Assembly: GCF_000205165.1 (NCBI RefSeq)
Contig: NZ_GL883836.1
Coordinates: forward strand, 68,381-131,765
Source of the DNA: Paraprevotella xylaniphila YIT 11841
GTDB taxonomy: Bacteria; Bacteroidota; Bacteroidia; Bacteroidales; Bacteroidaceae
Length of the DNA: 63,385 nucleotides
Direction: 5' to 3'
How positions within the stretch are numbered: position 1 is the first letter of the stretch; each line of letters begins with the position of its first letter. Below, piece by piece: positions 30,747-38,981 of this stretch. A model generated the notes under the pieces. It worked only from the letters and a program-made list of their open reading frames with translations. It had not been told where the DNA came from and made no database searches. Made by a program: the position numbers and the translations under genes.

Positions 30747-32633
30747 ATGGAGATGGGAAAAGTGGCAAGGCGGCTATGTCTCGGCTTGCTTTTTGGGGGG
30801 ATGTCCTGTGTCGGCAATGAAGCCGGGGCTGTAATAAAACTGCCCAGTCTGGTAGGTGACCGCATGGTACTCCAGCGCGGGACGGATTTGAAAATATGGG
30901 GATGGGCCGATCCGGGCGAGAAGGTGACAGTACGTTTCCGGGGGGCGCATTATTATACCGAGGCTGACGGCCAAGGGCGATGGCACGTGCTGCTGCCTCC
31001 GCAACAGCCGGGAGGTCCTTTCCTCATGGAGGTGAACGAGAAAGTGATACGTGACGTGCTCGTGGGAGACGTTTTCTTGTGCGGGGGACAATCGAACCAA
31101 GAGAATCCGATAGAACGGTTGGTGGAGAAATTTCCTGAAATACCGGTGTCGAACAATCACATGATCCGCCATTTCAAAGTGCCTTATCAGGACGACGTGA
31201 GAGGCGTGAAGGAGAATCTGGCCGGAAGTGGGGTATGGCATTCGGCTACGGCTTCCGAAGTGATGAACTGGACTTCTTTGGCTTATTTCTTTGCCACGGA
31301 AGTGTACAACCGCTATAAAGTGCCGGTGGGCATGTTAGTTTCCAGCAAGGGGGGGACGGACATAGAATCTTGGATCAGCCAGGAATATCTGAAGGACTTC
31401 CCCAAGCTGCGGGTAGACCGCGAGGCATTAGAGGCCGCAGCCGAAGCCAAGCGCGACAAGGGTACCGGGAAATGGAACCGGAGGGATTTCGACGATTCCG
31501 CTTGGGACTCAGTGGACGTGCCGGGCACTTGGCGCGAGACGGGTATCCGGGTAAAGGGAAGCGTATGGTACAGGAAGAACTTCCGTCTTCCGTCTTCCAT
31601 GGTGGGACGGCATGCGAAACTCTATATGGGGCGCATGTCCGATTGTGACTCGGTGTTCGTGAACGGCACTTTCGTAGGTACGACGGCGTATTTCGGACCG
31701 CCGCGCAAGTATGATGTTCCGGCAGGCGTATTGGTGGAAGGTGTGAACAACGTGACCCTGAAGCTGACGGCATTGAACGGCAATGGAGAAATCGTGCGTG
31801 ACAAGGTGTATAAGTTGAAGGGGGATGACGACGAAGTGGAATTGTCCGGGGTGTGGAAATACAAGGTCGGATTCGACCGTGCCGAGGCAGAACCTTACGA
31901 GCAACGTCTGGCCAACCTGAGGCATGCCGGTTCCGGATTGTACAATGGCATGATTTACCCTGTGCGTAACTGGAAAGTGAAGGCAGCGATATGGTACCAA
32001 GGAGAGAATAATGCGGGACGGGCAGGAGAGTATGCCCCGTTGCTGACTTCCCTGATAGCGGACTGGCGCGAGACATGGGGGTGGCCGGAGATGCCTTTCC
32101 TCTTGGTGCAGTTGCCTAACTATATGGCAAAGCAAGACAAGCCTTCCGACAGCGGGTGGGCACGCCTGCGCGAGGCACAGTTCCAAGTATCCCGAAACGT
32201 TCCCCATACGGCTTTGGCCGTGACATACGATGCCGGGGAATGGAACGACATCCATCCTTTGGACAAGAAAACGGTGGCCCGGCGGTTGTTCCTTGGGGCA
32301 CGCAAAATCGTGTATGGCGAAAAGGTGGCGGCCTCGGGGCCTATATATAAAGGTCTGGAGACGAAAGGCAACCGCATTATCCTTTCATTCGACGATGCCG
32401 GACGGGGATTGTCGTGCCGGGGCGGAAGGCTGAAGCATTTTGCCATTGCGGGTGAAGACCGTAAGTTCGTATGGGCAGATGCCGTAATCAAAGGCGGCAA
32501 GGTGGTGGTGAGCAGTCCGGAGGTAGAACATCCCGTGGCCGTGCGTTATGCTTGGAGCAACAACCCCGAAGAGGCGAACTTATGTAACAAGGACGGGCTT
32601 TTGGCTTCTCCTTTCCGTACGGATAATTGGTAA
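30747..32633 (+). CDS. CE20-like acetylesterase (SGNH fold with inserted GH2-type domain)
   Basis: 628 aa; starts at 30714, 30747 and 30753 are possible, and 30747 or 30753 gives a proper signal peptide (VARRLCLGLLFGGMSC, maybe a lipoprotein at that Cys). Sialate O-acetylesterase family: N-terminal beta domain, nucleophile S116 in CGGQSNQENP, SKGGTDIESW, and later WYQGENNAGR and a His block near NDIHPLDK. Between them lies a jelly-roll insert (about 235-365; FDDSAWDSVDVPGTW, DCDSVFVNGTFVG) like a GH2 sugar-binding domain. This build is that of CE20 acetylesterases, which remove acetyl groups from hemicelluloses. Likely an acetylxylan esterase. Confidence 0.87.
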   Translation: MEMGKVARRLCLGLLFGGMSCVGNEAGAVIKLPSLVGDRMVLQRGTDLKIWGWADPGEKVTVRFRGAHYYTEADGQGRWHVLLPPQQPGGPFLMEVNEKVIRDVLVGDVFLCGGQSNQENPIERLVEKFPEIPVSNNHMIRHFKVPYQDDVRGVKENLAGSGVWHSATASEVMNWTSLAYFFATEVYNRYKVPVGMLVSSKGGTDIESWISQEYLKDFPKLRVDREALEAAAEAKRDKGTGKWNRRDFDDSAWDSVDVPGTWRETGIRVKGSVWYRKNFRLPSSMVGRHAKLYMGRMSDCDSVFVNGTFVGTTAYFGPPRKYDVPAGVLVEGVNNVTLKLTALNGNGEIVRDKVYKLKGDDDEVELSGVWKYKVGFDRAEAEPYEQRLANLRHAGSGLYNGMIYPVRNWKVKAAIWYQGENNAGRAGEYAPLLTSLIADWRETWGWPEMPFLLVQLPNYMAKQDKPSDSGWARLREAQFQVSRNVPHTALAVTYDAGEWNDIHPLDKKTVARRLFLGARKIVYGEKVAASGPIYKGLETKGNRIILSFDDAGRGLSCRGGRLKHFAIAGEDRKFVWADAVIKGGKVVVSSPEVEHPVAVRYAWSNNPEEANLCNKDGLLASPFRTDNW

Positions 32634-32666
32634 ATCATTATAATTAAAAATCAAACAATTACTTTT

Positions 32667-35600
32667 ATGAAACAATTTTATTTGAAATGCAAACGGGCGT
32701 TCTTGGCGGGCGTTTCGTTTGTCTTGATGGTTGGGGCAGGCTTGGTGGAAGCCAAGGCCGATGCACCCTTGCGACGGCCTATCTCGCCGGAGCGGCCCAT
32801 GTTGTTGGTGCATATCGACACGTGGAACTATCCCGACCCCGAGCGTATCATCGAGATGGTACCGGAAGACATTCTTCCTTACGTGGTGTTCAATATATCC
32901 TTGTCGGCTTCCGACAACGTCTGCGCGGACGGTTATGCCGTGGCCGGTTCTTGGCTGAAGGCATGTGCACAGAAGCGTGCGTGGGCCATGGTGCAATGTG
33001 CCAGTGGAGGCCATAGCCGTTTTTCCGATCATGACCTTTCTGTATACGAGGATTATTTCCGCCAATATCCCAACTTCCTCGGTTGGAACTTCGCCGAGCA
33101 GTTTTGGGGATTCGGTGAAGACGGGACTCCTTCTTTCTTGGAGCGTCTTTCGTTGTTCGGCGACATCTTGAAGATTTGCCATCGCTATGGCGGCTATTTG
33201 GTGGTGAGCTTCACGCAGGCCTACTATTCGGCCGACATGTTGCCCATTGCCTATATGAAACGAAATCCGGAAGTGAACCGTTTGTTGACGGAACATCCCG
33301 AACACTTTATCTGTTGTGAGAAATACACGATGCAACATGGGTTCTATGAAATAGAGAGTAATTGCCTTGGAGCTTTCTTAGGAGGTTATGCCGGGAATTA
33401 TGGCATCCGTTTCGATGATTGCGGATGGTCGCCCGATGATGGTAATCCGGCAACGGAAAACGATGGGGACTTGTATCCTTTCGTGAAAGCGGCAGGTGCA
33501 ATTCCTATCATGGAGCACGTGATGCTGACGGGGCAGACGGTCATCGACGGCCCTGAATTGATTTGGACGGATGTGTCCCGTGAAGTGAGTACTTCTGTGA
33601 CCCCCGATGGTTATACCCGCCGTAATTGGGATTGGTTCCCGCAGTTTGTCAATATCCAGATGGACGAGTTCCGTAAGATTCTGGACGGTACGGTACGCAT
33701 CCTTACCCGTGAAGAAGTCATCGACCGGACGAAAATCTGTCTGCAAAATGATGTGAACGACGGGACTTTTGACAGTTACCTGACTCCGGCCACTCTGTTT
33801 GACGGGCTGTACCGTCCGGATTGCGACCGTGACCGTATGGACGGTAATTCATGGTTGGAGAACAAATGGTGGATGAAAACTTCTGGTCGCTACCCTACGA
33901 TACCGCAGGTATATGATTTGTTGGACGATACGGCTAAGAAACTTCAAGTGGTGAAGGTTTCGGAATATGATACTCGTTGGCCGGACATAGCTGCCAAGGT
34001 GGAAGAACTCAACCGACTTTTCCCACAGGAATACACAGGTGACATTTATGCAGCCCATGCGGAAAATACTTGGATGACCTACAACCCCTATCAATATGAG
34101 GACCAAACGACGAACGGAGTGCGTACGCGTTATATTTCCAAACGTCGTGCTTCAGGAGTCATTCCTTTCTTGTATAATACGGCAGACAGCATCTCTTTGG
34201 ACTTTTCGCCATACGCCATGGCTGTGATGAAAGAATATCCGGATAGTGTGGCGCTCTACATGAGCAATTACCGCCTGAGCGATGATAACAATCTGGTAGA
34301 AGCTGAAAACGTGGAGGACACGGTACGCATCTATGGTGCCACGGAGGAACCAGTTGTGAAGTGGTATGACCGTGCCGACCATCGTGCCAGCGAAGTGAAA
34401 CAGACATGGGAAGACGGTGTGCTGACATTGGTAGTAGGCCATAATGGTCCGGTGGAACTGAGCATCGAGTGTAAGGGAAAAGCCACCGGACGTCTGACGG
34501 AATGGACACCGGCACGGGTAGAAGTACCCGAGCGTCCGTCCGTATATACCGGCACGTTGCAGTATGAAGCCGAATTTTTCGATTACAAGAATATCGGGGC
34601 TTGCCATACTAACGGTTATTATAATGGCTATCCGGGCTACCAAGGCCAAGGGTTCGTGGAAATGGGCACGAACCGTTCGGCTTCCATCCGTGACACGGTA
34701 AGAGTGCTTCGGAATGGAACTTATACCATAAGCGTCCGTTATCAGGTTCCGAATGGTAGTGCACGTATGTATTTGATTGTAAATGGAAAACGAAAATCTC
34801 TGACGATGCGTGCCACCAATGGTGTTTGGGCAGAGACATCTGTCGAGGCAGAGTTGGAGGCCGGGGAGAACGAAGTGGAATTGAAGTTTGTTTCAACGCC
34901 TGTAAACGTATTGGTGGATTGTATCAAGATAAATCGTGCTAATGCTTATGTTTACGATTTTGAAGATGACAAACCGGGCACGTCTGCTACAGACCCGGCG
35001 GCTGAAATGATGACCCTGATGGGAGGCGAAGCCGGCGTGGTCGCCATCGAAGACAATCAGGCATTGCATGCCTATGCTGCCGGTACGGACGGAATGGGGC
35101 AGGCCTTGTTGGATTTGTTCCCACGTGATGCCGTGGATTATAGCGTGTCATGGCACCAGTTGGAAGGCGATGCAGGCATGTTGCTCCGTGGCGGTTATCT
35201 GTTCCGCGTGCAAGGTGGTAAAGTATCGCTCGTTGTGATGGAAGAAGACGAAGACGGGACTTTGCGTGTGGGCAAAACTTTAGCCGAGGGAGACAAGGCC
35301 GAGGGGATGGCATACTACCGTGCCACGCTGCTTGATGGGAAATTATACTTTGACGGTTCTGTAGACGGGGTACAATGGCAGAATATGCTGTCAGCGGAGG
35401 ATGCCACGTTCTCATGCGGTGAAACACGTCTTTGTTGGGAAGCAGCCATGACGGTAGACGACATCCGTTTCCATAATACCGGGCTTACGATGTCACAGAC
35501 GGATTTGGAGGACATAAACATGACTTATGGTGGAACGAATGCGGTCATCCGCAGTTTGGAAATCAGCGGAACGGATTTGTTGGGTGATGTGAAGATTTCT

Positions 35601-36692
35601 TTGGCAGGCAATGCCTTTGGGCTTTCGCTCGACTCCTTGGGTGAATATACCGGCGCACTGGTTGTTGAGTCCAACCGCTTGACCAATGAGCAAGGTGCCG
35701 TGCGTGTATTCGTCCGTCTGAAACCGGAGATGGCTGTGGATGACTACGAGGATGTGATGACCATCGCTACTTCTTATATGGAAGAACGAAAGGTGAACCT
35801 GAAAGGGAGCGTGACCCCTGCCAATTATGCCACGTATTATGATTTCGAGGATGATGCCGTTTCTTCCGGGGCTTCCAACCCACCGGCAGAGGGGATTACC
35901 CGTGGCGTGGGCAACCTTTGTACGGCAGGCGTGTCGAACTATACAGATTCGGAGAACCGTACGAGCAAGATGTTACGGGTCTACACGGCACCGAGTGCGA
36001 ACGGCACCGGAGTGTTGGATTTGGAGCGGTTTACACGCAAAAGTACGGATTACAGCGTGACGTGGCGGCAGGTCGTGACTTCATCTGGCGATTACAAGAA
36101 CGGAGTGGTTCTTCGCGGTGATACGCTCACGATAGGGAACGCCAACCAAGGTTATACTCTGGGTATCATGGCCGGTTATTATATGAATGTGTACAACCAC
36201 GGTACGGTTACCGATTTCCGCATTTACAAGTCCACGTCTTCCAAGCAATTGAACATGTTCAACAGCGCGAGCGTATCCTTGCAGGCGGCTTTGGGCAAAA
36301 GTATTTGGTACCGTGCTTCGGTTTCGGGTTCTTCCAAGGTCACTTTGAAAATAGAGTACTCTACCGACGGGGAAACCTGGCATCTGGGGACTTCCACCAC
36401 GGATGAAGGTGGTGAATTCCAACAGGGAGCCACACAATATGTATGGGGCTTGGCCGCATCCCAAGGTAATTTCCTCATAGATGACATATCGTTCGAGGGA
36501 ATTACGTATGACGAGGGTGTGGAGAACGGAATTTACTCGGCCGAGGAAACTACGGCAACGGTGGAGCGCGAAGAGTTCTTCGACTTGTCTGGCCGTAGGA
36601 TACTTCCGGGCGATAGCATGACAGGAGTAATCATTCGCCGCAGTTACCTGTCGGATGGCACAGTCAAGGTGGATAAGATATTGAAACGATGA
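32667..36692 (+). CDS. GH98 endo-glycanase (probable endo-xylanase), multidomain with T9SS-like tail
   Basis: 1341 aa with a signal peptide ending VEAKAD. GH98 catalytic domain about 35-345 (RPMLLVHIDTWNYPDPERII, WAMVQCASGGHSR, GWNFAEQFWGF, GIRFDDCGW) and GH98 C-terminal domain to about 610. A CBM6/35-like domain is at about 628-757, then two concanavalin-like units starting YVYDFEDD (about 759) and TYYDFEDD (about 1054), separated by a beta domain. The tail has FFDLSGRRILPG and YLSDGTVKVDKIL. GH98 was first known for blood-group cleavage, but a Bacteroides ovatus GH98 in a complex-xylan locus is an endo-xylanase for heavily substituted xylan. Here it is the main candidate for surface backbone cutting. 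Confidence 0.92.
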   Translation: MKQFYLKCKRAFLAGVSFVLMVGAGLVEAKADAPLRRPISPERPMLLVHIDTWNYPDPERIIEMVPEDILPYVVFNISLSASDNVCADGYAVAGSWLKACAQKRAWAMVQCASGGHSRFSDHDLSVYEDYFRQYPNFLGWNFAEQFWGFGEDGTPSFLERLSLFGDILKICHRYGGYLVVSFTQAYYSADMLPIAYMKRNPEVNRLLTEHPEHFICCEKYTMQHGFYEIESNCLGAFLGGYAGNYGIRFDDCGWSPDDGNPATENDGDLYPFVKAAGAIPIMEHVMLTGQTVIDGPELIWTDVSREVSTSVTPDGYTRRNWDWFPQFVNIQMDEFRKILDGTVRILTREEVIDRTKICLQNDVNDGTFDSYLTPATLFDGLYRPDCDRDRMDGNSWLENKWWMKTSGRYPTIPQVYDLLDDTAKKLQVVKVSEYDTRWPDIAAKVEELNRLFPQEYTGDIYAAHAENTWMTYNPYQYEDQTTNGVRTRYISKRRASGVIPFLYNTADSISLDFSPYAMAVMKEYPDSVALYMSNYRLSDDNNLVEAENVEDTVRIYGATEEPVVKWYDRADHRASEVKQTWEDGVLTLVVGHNGPVELSIECKGKATGRLTEWTPARVEVPERPSVYTGTLQYEAEFFDYKNIGACHTNGYYNGYPGYQGQGFVEMGTNRSASIRDTVRVLRNGTYTISVRYQVPNGSARMYLIVNGKRKSLTMRATNGVWAETSVEAELEAGENEVELKFVSTPVNVLVDCIKINRANAYVYDFEDDKPGTSATDPAAEMMTLMGGEAGVVAIEDNQALHAYAAGTDGMGQALLDLFPRDAVDYSVSWHQLEGDAGMLLRGGYLFRVQGGKVSLVVMEEDEDGTLRVGKTLAEGDKAEGMAYYRATLLDGKLYFDGSVDGVQWQNMLSAEDATFSCGETRLCWEAAMTVDDIRFHNTGLTMSQTDLEDINMTYGGTNAVIRSLEISGTDLLGDVKISLAGNAFGLSLDSLGEYTGALVVESNRLTNEQGAVRVFVRLKPEMAVDDYEDVMTIATSYMEERKVNLKGSVTPANYATYYDFEDDAVSSGASNPPAEGITRGVGNLCTAGVSNYTDSENRTSKMLRVYTAPSANGTGVLDLERFTRKSTDYSVTWRQVVTSSGDYKNGVVLRGDTLTIGNANQGYTLGIMAGYYMNVYNHGTVTDFRIYKSTSSKQLNMFNSASVSLQAALGKSIWYRASVSGSSKVTLKIEYSTDGETWHLGTSTTDEGGEFQQGATQYVWGLAASQGNFLIDDISFEGITYDEGVENGIYSAEETTATVEREEFFDLSGRRILPGDSMTGVIIRRSYLSDGTVKVDKILKR

Positions 36693-36697
36693 ATTTT

Positions 36698-36747
36698 TCT
36701 GGAAAGAAACGGTACTAAACAGAATGTTTAGCCGTTTTCTTTCCAGA
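36698..36747 (+). other. Long hairpin between GH98 and GH43 genes
   Basis: TCTGGAAAGAAACGG (36698-36712) pairs with CCGTTTTCTTTCCAGA (36732-36747) with one bulged base, and the inside folds again (CTAAAC-AGAAT-GTTTAG). No T run follows. It may protect the upstream mRNA or reduce read-through into GH43. Confidence 0.7.
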
Positions 36748-36767
36748 TATTAAACAAGATAAAATCA

Positions 36768-38885
36768 ATGGAAAAAAAGAAAATGATTTTGGGAAGAGGC
36801 CATTGGGTGGCATTGTGGTGTGCTGCCGCATGCTGTTCTTTGACCGTAGGTGTGGATGCGTTCGGGCAACCGGATGCACAGGAGTATGTGTTTCATGGGG
36901 CGGGAAACCCTTATTTGCCGTTGTGGGAACATTTGCCCGATGGTGAGCCGCGCGTGTTTGAAGATCCGGACAATCCCGGGAAATACCGCGCTTACATCAT
37001 TGGTTCCCACGATTTGCGGATGAACAGTTATTGCGGGCCGGACATCCGGATGTGGTCGGCACCGGTAGAGGATTTGTCCAGTTGGCGTGACGAAGGCCCT
37101 ATCTTTACTTATCCCATTGAAGGACAGTGGGACGTGATGTATGCGCCTGACTTGGTGGAAGTACGCCGCCGGGATGGAAAGAAAGAATACTACCTGTATC
37201 CGCACAGCCGTGGGCGTAACCGGGAAGCGATGGTGACTAAGAGCGACCGTCCCGACGGGCCTTTCAAACCTATAAATTTGAATGCCGACGGCACCAAGAC
37301 TTTACCGGGCAGCATCTTGGGTTTCGACCCGTCTATTTATGTGGAGCAAATCACCGACCCGAAAGACCCCGACTACGAAATCGGCTTTCGTGCATACGGT
37401 TATTGGGGCTTCCAACGTTCGTCGGCAGCACAGCTTGACCCAAATACGATGTATTCCGTGCGGCCGGGTACGGAGGTGATTCCGTATTTCATGCCTGCCG
37501 GTACTCCGCAGGGAGGTGTCCGTGATCCGGAAGGTACTGAATATCCTTGCCTTTTTGAAGGGCAGGATCCCAAGGCTTTCAACTTCTTCGAGGCTTCTTC
37601 CATTCGTAAGGTGGGAAACAAATATGTGACGATATATAGCGGATATTCCGGCCCTGATTACGGCATAGGAAATTCCAATTCCACTTTGCGTTATGCTTAT
37701 GGGGATAGCCCGTTGGGACCTTGGAAGAGCGGTGGGGTCTTGGTGGATTCCCGTGCTCCGGTGCTGAACGAAGACGGTTCACGTTTGCAGACCACCAATG
37801 CCGGGCACAATACGCATGGGAGTATTGAGCAAATTAACGGACAATGGTACGTGTTCTACCACCGTCCGCCGCGTGGATTCGGTTTTGCGCGTCAGGCCAT
37901 GGTAGCCCCCATTCAGGTGGAATGGGATGAGAAGCCGGTAGCCAAGGGAGGCAAAGTCTCCATCCGGGCTTACGACCCGTATGCCAAGAACCATGTGTGG
38001 ACGGCCAAGGACAAACAAGGTAACGAATACAAAGGGGCGGAAGTCACGTCGGAAGGTTTCCACATTTTCGGGCTTGACCCTTACCAATACTATTCTGCCG
38101 GTATCGCCTGTTACTTGTCGGATATACGTCTTCAGCAAGATGCTTGGGACATTTGGGACAACCATGCCCCGATTGCCGGTGTGAAAAACGGAAATATCAT
38201 CGGATATAAATATTTTGGTTTCGGAGGTTTGAAAAAGGACCAGTTGGGTTTGAAAGCCTTTGAGGGGACGAAGAAAGGAAACCAGACGGCTTTCAATCTT
38301 TTCCTGACCCCAAGAACGTCCAAAGCTTTCAAAGTAAACGTATGGATGGATGGTCCTTGGGACAACGCTACGTGGAAAGGCAAGAAGATAGGAGAAATCC
38401 AGGTACCAGCCGGTTCGGCGCAGGAAGTCACACAGTTTACTGTGGATGTCTCGGCCCATGTGGACGGACTGGGTCGGAAGCATGCTATTTATTTGGTGGC
38501 AGAAGGAGGCAGTGGAGAGGAACTTTTCGACTTGACAGGGTTGGGATTCAGTTCGGTCGGGAAGAAGATAGCCCGTCCGGTCGTACCTTCTGTCAGCATA
38601 TCGGTGGACGGGAAGGCTATTGAATTGCCTAAGACTCCGGTACGTTCCACCAATGCCAATGGCATAACCGGCTACGGGACGTATGAAGTGGTATACGTGC
38701 TTCCTTCCGAGACTGCCCGTTTGCCTAAGGTGTCGGCATCTTCCGATAATAAGGACGTGAAAGTAGAAGTCAAGCAGGCTCGTCCGGATGCAGAGACTGC
38801 TGTGGTGACGTTCGACTATCAGGGACTGGTCAAGACCTACAAGGTGGTATTCTCCCGTTCTTTTGTGGTAATGGGGAGTAAATAA
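36768..38885 (+). CDS. GH43-like glycosidase with C-terminal beta-sandwich
   Basis: 705 aa. Signal peptide region MILGRGHWVALWCAAACCSLTVGVDAFGQ. The propeller (about 40-400) has the likely catalytic Asp in RVFEDPDN, Asp in LGFDPSIYV and Glu in FFEASSIR, plus NSTLRYAYGDSPLGPWK and GHNTHGSIEQINGQWYVFYHR, all typical of GH43. Residues about 400-560 resemble a CBM-like domain (FHIFGLDPYQYYSAGIACYL). A last beta domain (about 590-700) follows. It is a distant GH43 branch with unusual length; specificity is unknown. Last gene of the GH115-CE20-GH98 operon. Confidence 0.85.
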   Translation: MEKKKMILGRGHWVALWCAAACCSLTVGVDAFGQPDAQEYVFHGAGNPYLPLWEHLPDGEPRVFEDPDNPGKYRAYIIGSHDLRMNSYCGPDIRMWSAPVEDLSSWRDEGPIFTYPIEGQWDVMYAPDLVEVRRRDGKKEYYLYPHSRGRNREAMVTKSDRPDGPFKPINLNADGTKTLPGSILGFDPSIYVEQITDPKDPDYEIGFRAYGYWGFQRSSAAQLDPNTMYSVRPGTEVIPYFMPAGTPQGGVRDPEGTEYPCLFEGQDPKAFNFFEASSIRKVGNKYVTIYSGYSGPDYGIGNSNSTLRYAYGDSPLGPWKSGGVLVDSRAPVLNEDGSRLQTTNAGHNTHGSIEQINGQWYVFYHRPPRGFGFARQAMVAPIQVEWDEKPVAKGGKVSIRAYDPYAKNHVWTAKDKQGNEYKGAEVTSEGFHIFGLDPYQYYSAGIACYLSDIRLQQDAWDIWDNHAPIAGVKNGNIIGYKYFGFGGLKKDQLGLKAFEGTKKGNQTAFNLFLTPRTSKAFKVNVWMDGPWDNATWKGKKIGEIQVPAGSAQEVTQFTVDVSAHVDGLGRKHAIYLVAEGGSGEELFDLTGLGFSSVGKKIARPVVPSVSISVDGKAIELPKTPVRSTNANGITGYGTYEVVYVLPSETARLPKVSASSDNKDVKVEVKQARPDAETAVVTFDYQGLVKTYKVVFSRSFVVMGSK

Positions 38886-38925
38886 GAAACTTGTTTCCAG
38901 ATACTGTTTCCGGTTTTTGGGTTGT

Positions 38926-38964
38926 AAAAATAACGGGTGCGTTACAAACGCACCCGTTATTTTT
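38926..38964. terminator. Bidirectional terminator between convergent genes
   Basis: An exact 18-bp inverted repeat (arms start AAAAATAACGGGTGCG) around ACA, with T runs on both strands. It lies between the stop of GH43 (plus) and the stop of GH30-GH43 (minus). Confidence 0.93.
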
Positions 38965-38981
38965 GCATCTGCATTCCTTTT

